Made by a program: the position numbers and the translations under genes. A DNA stretch of 64,000 bases from Fortiea sp. LEGE XX443 (GTDB lineage Bacteria > Cyanobacteriota > Cyanobacteriia > Cyanobacteriales > Nostocaceae): positions 1-64,000 of the forward strand of contig NZ_JADEXZ010000015.1 in the NCBI RefSeq assembly GCF_015206815.1, read 5' to 3'. Below the pieces are notes generated by a model that had not been told where the DNA came from, made no database searches, and saw nothing but the letters and a program-made list of their open reading frames with translations. The first letter of the stretch is position 1; each line of letters starts with the position of its first letter. This document shows, in pieces, positions 6,948 to 15,645 of the stretch.

Positions 6948-9344
6948 TTAAGAAATTTGAGCAATTGTCACACCGCTACCACCATCCGCTGGTTCTGCTG
7001 CTGTGTAACTGCTGACTCTGGGATGCTGTTGTAAAAAAGCATGAACACCTTGCCGCAGCTTACCTGTACCGTGTCCGTGAATAATCCAGATGAGGCCAAT
7101 AGCTTCGGAAATGGCTTTGTCTAATTCAATCTCGGCATCAGCTACCCGCTTACCACGCAAATCAACTGTATTTTTAGAGGTGCGAATTGCTGGTGCGGCT
7201 TGGGGTGGAGGTGTAGTTGCGGCTGGTGCTGGTTTTGCTTTGACGATCGCTTCTGGTTTTTGACCATCGAGAGATTCGATGTCTTGCAATTTCACCGTCA
7301 TTTTCATCATGCCAAAGCGGACGTTTAACTCGCCATCTTCATCGGGAGCAGTTAAAACTTCGGCAGTTTGTCCAAATTGGGAAATGCGGATGCGATCGCC
7401 TACTTTAGGCATAAACCCAACTTTGGGTTTGGGTTCCACCGCTGGCTGGAATTTCTGGGTAATATGATTTAAAGCATTGGTGGCTTGCTGGGCATCTTGG
7501 GCTGTGGGTGTACCTTGTTGCAAGCGGCGGATGACTTGGGCTATTTCGCCTTTGGCTTGGGCGATCGCTTGTTGGACTGCAACTTCTTGTGAAGCCTTTA
7601 GTGCCTTCTCTCGTTCTTGCAAAGATTCAGCTTTGTCAGATACTTCTTTATATAAACGTTCCGCTTGCTGCAATAATTTTTGTGCTTCCGCTGCTTTCGT
7701 TTCCTGGCTGCGGCGTTGTGCTTCTAACCCAGCAATAACTTGGTTAACTTCGTCCGATGCTTCGCCGACTTGGGTTTTAGCTTGTTCTACTACTTCTGGC
7801 TTTAAGCCCAAACGCAGCGCGATCGCTAAAGCATTGGAACGTCCAGGAATCCCCCATAGTAAACGATAGGTAGGTGACAGCGTAGCTTCATCAAATTCTA
7901 CCGAGGCATTTTCAAACCGTGCATCTTCGTACTTTAGGGCTTTTAATTCCCCAAAGTGAGTTGTGGCAATTGTTAGCTGGGCGTGTTCGGCTAGATATTG
8001 TAAAAGCGCGATCGCTAATGCACTACCCTCGGCGGGATCTGTACCTGCGCCTACTTCGTCGAGTAGGACGAGGGATTGAGGATGGGTAATTTCCGGTGTT
8101 TCAGCAGCCAGAGCATTTAATATTCTACTAATGCGGCGGATATGCCCAGAGAAAGTAGATAAACTTTGCTGGAGGGATTGTTCGTCGCCAATATCTGCCA
8201 ATATTTGGTCAAACCACGGCATTTCTACAGGTTCACGGGCAGGGACAAATAAACCCACTTTAGCCATTAATGCAGCTAAACCTAGGGTTTTTAACGTGAC
8301 AGTTTTACCCCCAGTATTAGGCCCGGTAATCGTGACAACCCGAATATGGGGACTAATTAATAAATCTACGGGAATTACTGAGTGGCCTTGTTCGTGCTGT
8401 TGTTGCCAGATTAACAAAGGATGACGCAACTGCCGCAATGTCACAATTTCTTGTGCTTCGCGGTTGATAAATCTCGGAGGATTGGCTTTGAGCCAGAAAC
8501 TATAACGCGATCGCGCCGCCGCTAAATCCAAGGTAGTTACAATTGCTAACAGCTTTTCCAAATCTGGTGTTACGGCTGCTACTTGCTCTGTCAAACTGCG
8601 TCGAATTGCTTCTTCTTCAGTTTGTTCTCTTTTAAGCGTTTGCCGCAATTGATTCCCCATCGGCACGATGGAATTAGGCTCCACGTACAGAGTTACACCA
8701 CTGGTAGAAGTATCGTGAACAATACCAGGTACAGCGTCTTTGTGGCTGGCTTTGACTGGGATGACAAAGCGATCGCCCCGTTGGGTAATTAGCTGTTCCT
8801 GAACGGCATTCGATTTTGCTTGTAAAATATTATGCAGTTTTTGGTTAATCTGACTGCGTAATCGCCGCAATTCCTCGCGGATTTCACCTAATTTTTGACT
8901 GGCGCGATCAGATACATTCCCGCGTTCATCAATACAACGGTGAATTTCCTGCTCTAATTCTGGATAAGTCCGTAAATCTGATACTAAATCAGTTAATACT
9001 GGTATATTTTCTTGGTTATCAATTACACGCCGGAGATTTCGCGCACCTGCTAGGGTGGTGGCGATCGCTAATAATTCATCACCAGCCAAAATCCCTTGGA
9101 GTTCGGCGCGTTTTATCGAATCACCAATATCGTGAATCCCGTCAAAAGATAAGCCTGTAGCCAGATGACTTTCTAGTTGATAGACTTCTTTAGTTTGTGC
9201 TAACAACTGCTCACTGACTGACTGTGATGTAGGAATGTGTAAATTAGTGGATGCGATCGCCCCTAGCTTAGTTGCCGCAAATGTCGCCAGATGCTGGCAG
9301 AGGCGATGCCATTCTAGTAGTTCTAAAGTTTCCGATTGGATCAA
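6948..9344 (-). CDS. mutS2: Endonuclease MutS2
   Basis: A MutS-like ATPase of the MutS2 branch, which acts on recombination intermediates or, in some bacteria, stalled ribosomes, rather than classical mismatch repair. Visible parts are the MutS clamp/lever region, a Walker A motif (TGPNTGGKT), a LLDEVGAGTDP Walker B, a long coiled coil, and a C-terminal Smr nuclease domain with DLRG and HGHGTGKLR motifs. No ATG fits the N-terminus. The frame is open from a TTG at 9416, but homologues begin IQSETLELLEW, so the TTG at 9344 is preferred (798 aa). The start is uncertain. Confidence 0.95.
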   Translation of the reverse strand: MIQSETLELLEWHRLCQHLATFAATKLGAIASTNLHIPTSQSVSEQLLAQTKEVYQLESHLATGLSFDGIHDIGDSIKRAELQGILAGDELLAIATTLAGARNLRRVIDNQENIPVLTDLVSDLRTYPELEQEIHRCIDERGNVSDRASQKLGEIREELRRLRSQINQKLHNILQAKSNAVQEQLITQRGDRFVIPVKASHKDAVPGIVHDTSTSGVTLYVEPNSIVPMGNQLRQTLKREQTEEEAIRRSLTEQVAAVTPDLEKLLAIVTTLDLAAARSRYSFWLKANPPRFINREAQEIVTLRQLRHPLLIWQQQHEQGHSVIPVDLLISPHIRVVTITGPNTGGKTVTLKTLGLAALMAKVGLFVPAREPVEMPWFDQILADIGDEQSLQQSLSTFSGHIRRISRILNALAAETPEITHPQSLVLLDEVGAGTDPAEGSALAIALLQYLAEHAQLTIATTHFGELKALKYEDARFENASVEFDEATLSPTYRLLWGIPGRSNALAIALRLGLKPEVVEQAKTQVGEASDEVNQVIAGLEAQRRSQETKAAEAQKLLQQAERLYKEVSDKAESLQEREKALKASQEVAVQQAIAQAKGEIAQVIRRLQQGTPTAQDAQQATNALNHITQKFQPAVEPKPKVGFMPKVGDRIRISQFGQTAEVLTAPDEDGELNVRFGMMKMTVKLQDIESLDGQKPEAIVKAKPAPAATTPPPQAAPAIRTSKNTVDLRGKRVADAEIELDKAISEAIGLIWIIHGHGTGKLRQGVHAFLQQHPRVSSYTAAEPADGGSGVTIAQIS

Positions 9345-10051
9345 GGCTGCAACATCTAAAAAAATCTCATATGAAATTATCGTAACAACAGAGTTGCGTT
9401 TACAGTCAAAGTTCAACGGACAATGGTCTTAAAAGTCAAGTTTACTGGCAGTCACTGTTGGCTGATACAACGGGCTGTGTTGTAGAACTACACACGTAAC
9501 CCAAAAGTGATTTTCATCAAAAGACATCAGCTAAATTTAAACATGGGTTATCCAGCGACGTAGCATTACTACGTCTCTACCTTTTCACCAGATGTCTAAG
9601 AGGATGTTTGAAAAGTTTTGGGCGAATAGAATAGAGCAGAACAGGTTTCGAGCCTTTTTAGCGGCTAATAATTTTGGCACAGTGCGAAACGCTTAAATCT
9701 AGGTTTTATAAGGCTTTGAGAGATGTGGTGAGAAATCTGAGTAAAGCCCAAACCACTAATTTTCGTTTTTCTTTGCTTGTTTTTTTCTGGTGCTGCAAAC
9801 TAACTAAAATAGAACAGCTTATCAGTTCCCATTCAACAATAACGCAAAGTGAAGTAACTTTTTTTAACTTAATTTTTATAAAAATTTTACTAAAAAATGT
9901 CAAGAAATGTATTCTTTTATCCAGATAAAATTATTGATGAAATTGCACATGTAGTATTTTATATTGACAGATGTAATATATATGAAATAAATTCAGATGA
10001 GTTGCTGTAACAGAACTGCCAATCGCACACCATAAAACTTTAAAAAATTTT
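9345..10051. other. Intergenic stretch between mutS2 and the YqiJ-like gene
   Basis: About 700 bp. It holds a palindromic repeat at 9549-9578 (GCGACGTAGCATTACTACGTCTCTAC, related to the copy at 431-460). AT-rich DNA follows and probably contains the promoter of the YqiJ-flotillin pair. A phrase near 9600-9640 (GAGGATGTTTGAAAAG) reminds me of the ends of cyanobacterial IS relics, but no transposase remains were found. ORFs at 9674-9928 and 9706-9903 have no coding character. Confidence 0.4.
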
Positions 10052-10717
10052 ATGCTATTTAGTCAAGCCAACTTGCCCTATTGGATTTTCCTAGGAATGG
10101 GAGTCTTGCTGTTTTTATTCATTATTATTTCTGGTCGAGGAGACCAAGATATTGATTTAGATACAGATACAGACGTAGAATTTGATGCAGATAGCGGCAG
10201 CGAATTTAGTTTTGGACAATTGTTAGGATGGGCAGGTATTGGGAAAGCTCCACTTATTTTATTACTGGCAATAGATTTGAGCTTTTGGGGAATTTTTGGT
10301 TTGATATTGAATGTTTGGTTGGGGAGCAAAGCGAGTGGCTTTATAGGGAGTATCGTGTTATTTAGTTCATTGATGCTCAGTTTATTGATGGGTAGATTAA
10401 TAGCTCAACCAATTGGCAATATTTTTGCAGAGTTTAGTGAGGATGCGAGTAGCGATCGCCTGATTGGTTGCATTGGTACTGTGAATTCTGCTTACATTCC
10501 TATCGAAAATCAAGGCAAAATTGGGCAAGTAGATGTGCTGGATGCAAAACGAAATTTTTTGACTATTAGCGCTGTTTTAGCAGAGTGGGCAACTATCGTA
10601 CCTCAACGCGGCGAAAAAGTCTTAATTATTGAACTTAAGCCACGAAATTATATTGTTATAGCCAAAGATAGTGCTGACGAAGAAAGTTGGCTAACAAGCT
10701 CACACTATAAAAAATAA
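10052..10717 (+). CDS. YqiJ/NfeD-like membrane protein (OB-fold partner of flotillin)
   Basis: A 221-residue protein. An N-terminal membrane helix (residues about 10-27) is followed by an acidic stretch (DQDIDLDTDTDVEFDADSG) and two more membrane helices (about 67-88 and 95-118). The C-terminal domain is OB-fold-like (IGCIGTVNSAYIPIENQGKIGQV ... PQRGEKVLIIEL), as in YqiJ and NfeD families. Such proteins are encoded next to flotillin-type SPFH proteins and work with them in the membrane. The flotillin gene starts 22 bp downstream with a strong ribosome binding site, so this is a two-gene operon. Confidence 0.82.
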   Translation: MLFSQANLPYWIFLGMGVLLFLFIIISGRGDQDIDLDTDTDVEFDADSGSEFSFGQLLGWAGIGKAPLILLLAIDLSFWGIFGLILNVWLGSKASGFIGSIVLFSSLMLSLLMGRLIAQPIGNIFAEFSEDASSDRLIGCIGTVNSAYIPIENQGKIGQVDVLDAKRNFLTISAVLAEWATIVPQRGEKVLIIELKPRNYIVIAKDSADEESWLTSSHYKK

Positions 10718-10728
10718 ACCCCAGGATT

Positions 10729-10734
10729 AGGAGG
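10729..10734 (+). promoter_or_regulatory. Strong Shine-Dalgarno site of the flotillin gene
   Basis: AGGAGG lies five bases before the ATG at 10740. It fixes this start and is the strongest ribosome binding site noted in the window, suggesting the flotillin is translated more efficiently than the upstream YqiJ-like gene. Confidence 0.8.
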
Positions 10735-10739
10735 AAAAC

Positions 10740-12668
10740 ATGCTATTTTGGTTAACATTTATTCAGTCTTTGCCAAGTATTAAATCAGAGAAAATTTCAC
10801 AGTTGCAACCACAACAAAATCAAACAAAATTAATTTCTCAAACAATCCCTGTCACAGTTAAGCCTACTATTGCTCAACTCAACAGTGGATTAGTAATACC
10901 AGGAGTAATTGCAGCTGTAGTTGTATTATTGTTATTCAGCTTGTTTGCTTATACACGGGTTTATGTAGTTACACCCAACAACGAAGCTTTTGTTAGAACT
11001 GGGGGGCTATTTATTAAAAAGAAATCAGTAATTCTTTATGGTGGTTGTATTGTTTTGCCAGGGTTTCATCAACTAACACGCGTACCATTAAGGGAAATTT
11101 CCATTGATGTGGAACGGACTGGTAAATTAGCTGTGCGTACCAAAGATTATCTCAGAGCAGATATTAGAGTCACCTTTTATGTATGTATTAACGCCTCCGA
11201 AGAAGACGTGTTGACGGCTGCTGCTAGACTATCTCAAAATGGCAGTAGAATTACTCCCGAAGATATTAAAAATGCTTTAGAAAAACGGGCTGATGATGCA
11301 ATTAGAGCAGCAGCTAAAACTAAAGATATAGCAGAAATTGATTCTGATAAACTGGGGTTTGCCCAAGAAGTATTAAATTTAGTTGAGCCAGATTTGAAAA
11401 AAGTAGGACTGACACTGAATAATATTGCGATCTCAGAAATATTAGAAAGTGTCACCTACGATCCAGATAGTTTCTTTGATGCTCAAGGTGTGCGCTTGCG
11501 AACAGAAATTATTCAGCGTTCAATTCAACAAAAACGAGAAGTGGAATTGTCAACGCAAGTAGCAATTGAACAAAAAGAACTGGATGCTCAAAAGCGATCG
11601 CTACAAATTGCCCAAGAGCAAGAAAGTGCTAAACTAGAACAAAAATTGCAAGTAGAAGCACTCAAAGCCCAACGAGAACGCGAAATTCAAGAAGCAAAAG
11701 ATCGAGAAGCAGCCGCAGTTCAGCGCACCAAAATCTTGCAAGCAAAATCAGTTGAAGAAGAAGAAATTCGCAAAAAATTAGCTCTACAGCAAAGCCAAAT
11801 TGAAGCGGATATTACTCTAGAAGAACGGAATAAGCAGCTAAAAGTAACACAAGCACTGCAACAACAGGAAGCAGAAATTGCCGAAATTTCCCGTCAACAA
11901 AAGGTAGAATCTGGAAAATTGCAAGCCCAAGTGCAGATAGTCGAATCAGAAAGACTAGCCAGACTAGCTCAAGAAGACGTGGCGATTGCCATTGCTACTA
12001 AAAAACGTGAAAGCTTTCTCGCCCAAGCAGAACAAGCCAAAGCCGAAGAATCAGTGCGTACCGCAGGCGATATTGAAAAAGCCGAACGCGATAAACGCTT
12101 ATCAATCATTGCAGCTGAAAGAGAAGCCCAAGAAAAAAGTATAGGCGATCGCAACGTTGTCGAAATCGATGCCTTTCGCCGTCGTCGCCAAGCAGAAATC
12201 GCTCAACAAGCCGCAGAATTGGAAGCGGAGTCAATTCGTACCCTTGCAGCAGCTAACCGCGATAAAATTTTAGCAGAAGCTGAAGGGTTACAAGTTAAAA
12301 TCGCCGCCGAAAATACCATCAGCAACGCTAACCTCACAGCCAAAATTATCACAACTATCTGGCCAGAATTAGCTGATAAACTTCCAGAAATTGTTACCGC
12401 TCTAGCACCGCAACCGGGAGTTTTAGGTGATGCTCGTATTTACTCATTCCCTGGTGCAAATGGTAGCAGCGGTAGTCAAGATATTAATAAATTACTCCTA
12501 TCCACCAGTGGACTTGCGTTAATTAATACCTTACTTGATGAAGGTAAATTAGGTGAATTAATTGGTCAAATCAGCCAATTAGTGCGTAGTAATAACCAAG
12601 TTATAACTGACACAACCAGTCATGATTCCTTGAAAATTACGCCAACATCAACTATCAAAGATACTTAG
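10740..12668 (+). CDS. Flotillin / SPFH-domain protein (YqiK type)
   Basis: A 642-residue membrane scaffold protein. Residues 1-50 are Gln- and Ser-rich; one membrane helix (about 55-76, VIPGVIAAVVVLLLFSLFAY) precedes the SPFH/band-7 domain (YVVTPNNEAFVRTGG ... TAAARLSQNG). A very long Glu/Ala/Gln/Arg coiled coil follows (about residues 260-520), then a Gly/Ser-containing tail. Flotillins assemble in membrane microdomains and recruit partners. The operon with a YqiJ/NfeD-like gene supports this. The N-terminal extension before the membrane helix is longer than in many homologues, so a start further downstream is conceivable, but AGGAGG favours this one. Confidence 0.9.
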   Translation: MLFWLTFIQSLPSIKSEKISQLQPQQNQTKLISQTIPVTVKPTIAQLNSGLVIPGVIAAVVVLLLFSLFAYTRVYVVTPNNEAFVRTGGLFIKKKSVILYGGCIVLPGFHQLTRVPLREISIDVERTGKLAVRTKDYLRADIRVTFYVCINASEEDVLTAAARLSQNGSRITPEDIKNALEKRADDAIRAAAKTKDIAEIDSDKLGFAQEVLNLVEPDLKKVGLTLNNIAISEILESVTYDPDSFFDAQGVRLRTEIIQRSIQQKREVELSTQVAIEQKELDAQKRSLQIAQEQESAKLEQKLQVEALKAQREREIQEAKDREAAAVQRTKILQAKSVEEEEIRKKLALQQSQIEADITLEERNKQLKVTQALQQQEAEIAEISRQQKVESGKLQAQVQIVESERLARLAQEDVAIAIATKKRESFLAQAEQAKAEESVRTAGDIEKAERDKRLSIIAAEREAQEKSIGDRNVVEIDAFRRRRQAEIAQQAAELEAESIRTLAAANRDKILAEAEGLQVKIAAENTISNANLTAKIITTIWPELADKLPEIVTALAPQPGVLGDARIYSFPGANGSSGSQDINKLLLSTSGLALINTLLDEGKLGELIGQISQLVRSNNQVITDTTSHDSLKITPTSTIKDT

Positions 12669-12858
12669 TAAAAGAGACTAAGCATTGGGAAGAATTAAGA
12701 GTTAGAAACTATTAATTTAAACTCATACTTCATTTATTTCCCAATCTCCAGTCCTCCCCATCAATCCATAATCTTTAGTGCTTACTTGCCAAAAGAACGC
12801 TCCAAATCCCCTCACAATTTGATACCCTAGCTAGAACAGTTTTGAGAAAAGTTACAGC

Positions 12859-14022
12859 GTGGAAATTCAACTTGGGCGAGGAAAAACAGCGCGCAGAGCA
12901 TATGGAATTGATGAAATTGCTCTAGCCCCCGGTAACAGAACACTAGATCCGAGTTTGGCAAATACCAAGTGGCGTATTGGCAATATTGAGCGGGAAATCC
13001 CCATTATTGCCAGTGCGATGGATGGCGTAGTTGATGTAAGCATGGCTGTACGTTTGTCGCAGTTAGGCGCATTAGGTGTCCTCAATTTAGAGGGTATCCA
13101 AACTCGCTATGCTGACCCAAACCCCATCTTAGATCGAATAACTGCTGTGGGAAAAGACGAATTTGTCTCCTTAATGCAAGAACTTTATGCCGAACCAATC
13201 AAGCCGGAATTAATTGAAAAACGTATTCAGGAAATTAAACAACAAGGCGGGATTGCGGCGGTGAGTGCTACACCAGCAGGAGCCAGCAAGTACGGTGAGG
13301 TAGTAGCTAAAGCTGGGGCAGATTTATTTTTTATCCAAGCTACCGTGGTTTCCACCGCACACCTATCACCAGAGTCATATATTGCTCTCGATTTGGCAGA
13401 ATTTTGCCGTTCTATGCCCATTCCCGTGGTGTTAGGTAACTGTGTGACATACGATGTCACTTTAGACTTAATGAAGGCTGGTGCGGCTGCGGTATTAGTG
13501 GGTATTGGCCCTGGTGCAGCTTGTACTTCTCGTGGGGTGTTGGGTGTGGGTGTACCCCAAGCAACCGCGATCGCAGATTGTGCCGCCGCCCGTGATGATT
13601 ACTATCAGCAAACTGGCAATTATGTGACTGTCATCGCTGATGGTGGTTTAATCACCGGAGGAGACATTTGTAAGTGTATTGCTTGCGGTGCCGATGGTGT
13701 GATGATTGGTTCACCCTTTGCTAGAGCCGCCGAAGCCCCTGGACGTGGTTTCCATTGGGGAATGGCAACCCCTAGCCCAGTACTACCTCGTGGGACTCGG
13801 ATCAAAGTTGGTACAACTGGCACTCTAGAGCAAATCCTTATCGGCCCGGCCGGATTGGATGATGGCACTCATAATCTTTTAGGAGCCTTGAAAACTAGTA
13901 TGGGTACCTTGGGAGCCAAAGACATCAAAGAAATGCAGCAAGTTGAAGTTGTAATTGCTCCTTCTCTATTAACCGAGGGTAAAGTTTACCAAAAAGCTCA
14001 ACAATTGGGCATGGGTAAATAA
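12859..14022 (+). CDS. guaB3: GuaB3-family IMP dehydrogenase-related protein
   Basis: A 387-residue protein of the IMPDH/GMP reductase superfamily, GuaB3 branch, which lacks the Bateman (CBS) domain. The TIM-barrel pattern is clear: MEIQLGRGKTARRAYGIDEI, then PIIASAMDGVVD. The catalytic loop GPGAACTSRGVLGVGVPQ contains the active Cys, and ADGGLITGGDICKCIACGAD lies downstream. IMPDH converts IMP to XMP in guanine nucleotide synthesis. The start is GTG at 12859. It is followed by the small RNA Yfr1 and trxA, an order conserved in many cyanobacteria. Confidence 0.93.
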   Translation: MEIQLGRGKTARRAYGIDEIALAPGNRTLDPSLANTKWRIGNIEREIPIIASAMDGVVDVSMAVRLSQLGALGVLNLEGIQTRYADPNPILDRITAVGKDEFVSLMQELYAEPIKPELIEKRIQEIKQQGGIAAVSATPAGASKYGEVVAKAGADLFFIQATVVSTAHLSPESYIALDLAEFCRSMPIPVVLGNCVTYDVTLDLMKAGAAAVLVGIGPGAACTSRGVLGVGVPQATAIADCAAARDDYYQQTGNYVTVIADGGLITGGDICKCIACGADGVMIGSPFARAAEAPGRGFHWGMATPSPVLPRGTRIKVGTTGTLEQILIGPAGLDDGTHNLLGALKTSMGTLGAKDIKEMQQVEVVIAPSLLTEGKVYQKAQQLGMGK

Positions 14023-14170
14023 AGAAAATATGAAGGCTAAAGGCTGAAAGAATAGATTTCATACTTCAGACTTTCTTTTTCTCTAATCCCCAAGAGATAT
14101 TTACTTGAAATTCTTAAGAAAATTTTTCCAGACTCCTAAACAATCAACTGGAAAAATCCCTTATGTCGCC

Positions 14171-14176
14171 TACAAT
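14171..14176 (+). promoter_or_regulatory. -10 element of the Yfr1 promoter
   Basis: TACAAT lies seven bases before the A183/G184 where the Yfr1 transcript is expected to begin. A weak -35-like CTGGAA is at 14148-14153, giving a 17-bp spacer. Inference from position; the start has not been measured here. Confidence 0.6.
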
Positions 14177-14182
14177 AGAGAA

Positions 14183-14254
14183 AGCGGAGACGCATGTTTC
14201 CGTTCACTCCTCACACCACACTCCGCCCGGACTACTGTTCGGGCGGTTCCTTAT
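14183..14254 (+). ncRNA. yfr1: Small regulatory RNA Yfr1
   Basis: The single-stranded core ACTCCTCACACC (14206-14217), nearly invariant in Yfr1, lies between two stem-loops. Stem 1 is CGGAGAC (14185-14191) with GTTTCCG (14196-14202), including one G-U pair. Stem 2 is CCGCCCG (14223-14229) with CGGGCGG (14240-14246), followed by TTCCTT as terminator. Yfr1 is a roughly 60-70-nt RNA that base-pairs through the CU-rich core with porin and other mRNAs near their start codons. Its location between the guaB-type gene and trxA is the one known from many cyanobacteria, which strongly supports the call. Confidence 0.93.
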
Positions 14255-14375
14255 GTTTATGAATAAATTTTAGAGCTTCTTTGTAAATGTATATCCTGAC
14301 TCTTCAAAGCAGACGTTTTTGCTATGGTAGAATTTTCACGAAACTCAGAAATGTAATTGGCAAAGGTTTTTAGGC

Positions 14376-14702
14376 ATGTCAGCAGCCACACAAGTTACAG
14401 ATTCTACTTTTAAGCAAGAAGTACTCGACAGCAATGTACCTGTTTTAGTTGATTTTTGGGCTCCCTGGTGTGGCCCTTGCCGCATGGTAGCTCCTGTTGT
14501 CGAAGAAATTGCCGTTCAGTACGATGGTCAACTAAAAGTTGTGAAAGTCAACACTGATGAGAATCCTCAAGTTGCAAGTCAGTATGGCATTCGCAGCATT
14601 CCCACATTAATGATTTTTAAAGATGGGCAAAAAGTTGATATGGTCGTTGGTGCCGTACCCAAAACTACATTAGCTAATACTTTGGAAAAGTATCTTGGTT
14701 AA
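14376..14702 (+). CDS. trxA: Thioredoxin, m-type
   Basis: A 108-residue thioredoxin with the active site WCGPC at residues 31-35, preceded by VDFWAP. The cis-Pro loop is in [11 protein letters not shown]. It reduces disulfides in light-regulated enzymes and other targets. The ATG at 14376 gives the usual length with no signal peptide, so it is cytoplasmic. It lies about 120 bp downstream of Yfr1 and probably has its own promoter; TATGGTAGAAT around 14322 is a possible -10 region. Confidence 0.97.
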   Translation: MSAATQVTDSTFKQEVLDSNVPVLVDFWAPWCGPCRMVAPVVEEIAVQYDGQLKVVKVNTDENPQVASQYGIRSIPTLMIFKDGQKVDMVVGAVPKTTLANTLEKYLG

Positions 14703-15088
14703 ACCTCAAACGGTAATACAATCCTTTTGAGTTGCTCATTTGCTTTAGTTTTAGGTAAATATTTGTAAAAAAGTTTTTGAGACGCAAAACCCCGCGTCTC
14801 AGTAAAACTTTCTCCTGTACTAGATAATTTACACTCAACTATTTGAAGAACTTGATTTTTGTTCTCAAATATTAAATATCTAGCCAACATAGGCTTAATT
14901 TATGTTTCCTCCGACTACCCGTTTGAGGAAAGTTTATTTTATCTAATAATTTTTTTTAATCAGAAGTTATCTAGCTCAATATTTAAATTCTTAAAGTTTA
15001 GCAGTTAGTTTTTGTGCTTTCTCTTCTGCATAAGCCACAAGTCTTTTACTTGTCACTGAGTTATAAAAGCCTAGATGTATAGCCGAAT
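14703..15088. other. Intergenic stretch after trxA, with one hairpin
   Basis: About 385 bp. The only clear structure is a perfect 7-bp stem, GAGACGC (14779-14785) with GCGTCTC (14794-14800), around AAAACCCC. On the minus strand it is followed by AAAAACTTTTTT, so it could be a terminator in that direction, or for trxA in the other. The 63-codon minus ORF at 14699-14890 shows no recognisable family and spans this hairpin, so it was not called. Confidence 0.5.
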
Positions 15089-15580
15089 TTATGATTTATC
15101 TACAGAAGGGTAAAGTATGATATTTTTACCTCCACCGCCAGCAGCTATCTTCTTAGCATCAGGACTAAAAGCCACAGCATAAACTGATTCGTTAAAACCT
15201 TGATAAGTACAAATCTCTTTACCAGTTTTTGCTTGCCATAATTTAATAGTTTTATCCTTACTACCACTGGCTAATGTTTGTCCATTAGGGCTAAAAGCCA
15301 CAGAACAAACTTCATCATTATGTCCTGTAAGTGAACATATTTCTTTACCAGTTGCTATGTTCCATAACTTAATTTTCTTGTTCTGACTAGCACTAGCTAA
15401 AATTTTACCATTTGGGCTGAAAGCTATAGAATTAATACCGGAAAACCAATCAGAATCTGTATGGATAGTTTGCACTTTTTGTTTAGTTAAATCCCAAATT
15501 TTAATAGTTTTATCCTTACTAGCACTAACTAAAATCTTACCATCAGGACTAAAAACCACAGAAAACCACAGATATAACAT
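15089..15580 (-). CDS. Short WD40-repeat protein, probably a truncated fragment
   Basis: A 163-residue ORF with four WD40 repeats (VVFSPDGKILVSASKDKTIKIW, IAFSPNGKILASASQNKKIKLW, VAFSPNGQTLASGSKDKTIKLW, VAFSPDAKKIAAGGGGKNIILY). Four blades cannot close a seven-bladed propeller alone. The ORF begins in the middle of a blade (MLYLWFSVVFSPDG), with no domain before it and the petA terminator immediately upstream. It is most simply the 3' remnant of a longer WD40 gene whose 5' part was lost. Oligomerising short WD40 proteins exist, so function is not excluded. Confidence 0.65.
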   Translation of the reverse strand: MLYLWFSVVFSPDGKILVSASKDKTIKIWDLTKQKVQTIHTDSDWFSGINSIAFSPNGKILASASQNKKIKLWNIATGKEICSLTGHNDEVCSVAFSPNGQTLASGSKDKTIKLWQAKTGKEICTYQGFNESVYAVAFSPDAKKIAAGGGGKNIILYPSVDKS

Positions 15581-15591
15581 AAACTACAAAC

Positions 15592-15620
15592 AAAAAAAGA
15601 CAGGGAATCTGCCTGTCTTG
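15592..15620 (-). terminator. Rho-independent terminator of the petC-petA operon
   Basis: On the minus strand, AGACAGG (15618-15612) pairs with CCTGTCT (15604-15598) around a 7-base loop and is followed by a run of T residues. It lies 26 bp beyond the petA stop and ends the operon. Confidence 0.85.
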
Positions 15621-15645
15621 ATAAATAATGATTTAACTAGAGAAT

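Noticed and set aside
9674-9928. 84-codon plus-strand ORF and its minus-strand counterpart 9706-9903
   Set aside because: No family resemblance, no good ribosome binding site, runs of Leu/Ile/Lys from AT-rich DNA, and both strands open alike.
14699-14890. 63-codon minus-strand ORF after trxA
   Set aside because: It spans a terminator-like hairpin and shows no recognisable domain.
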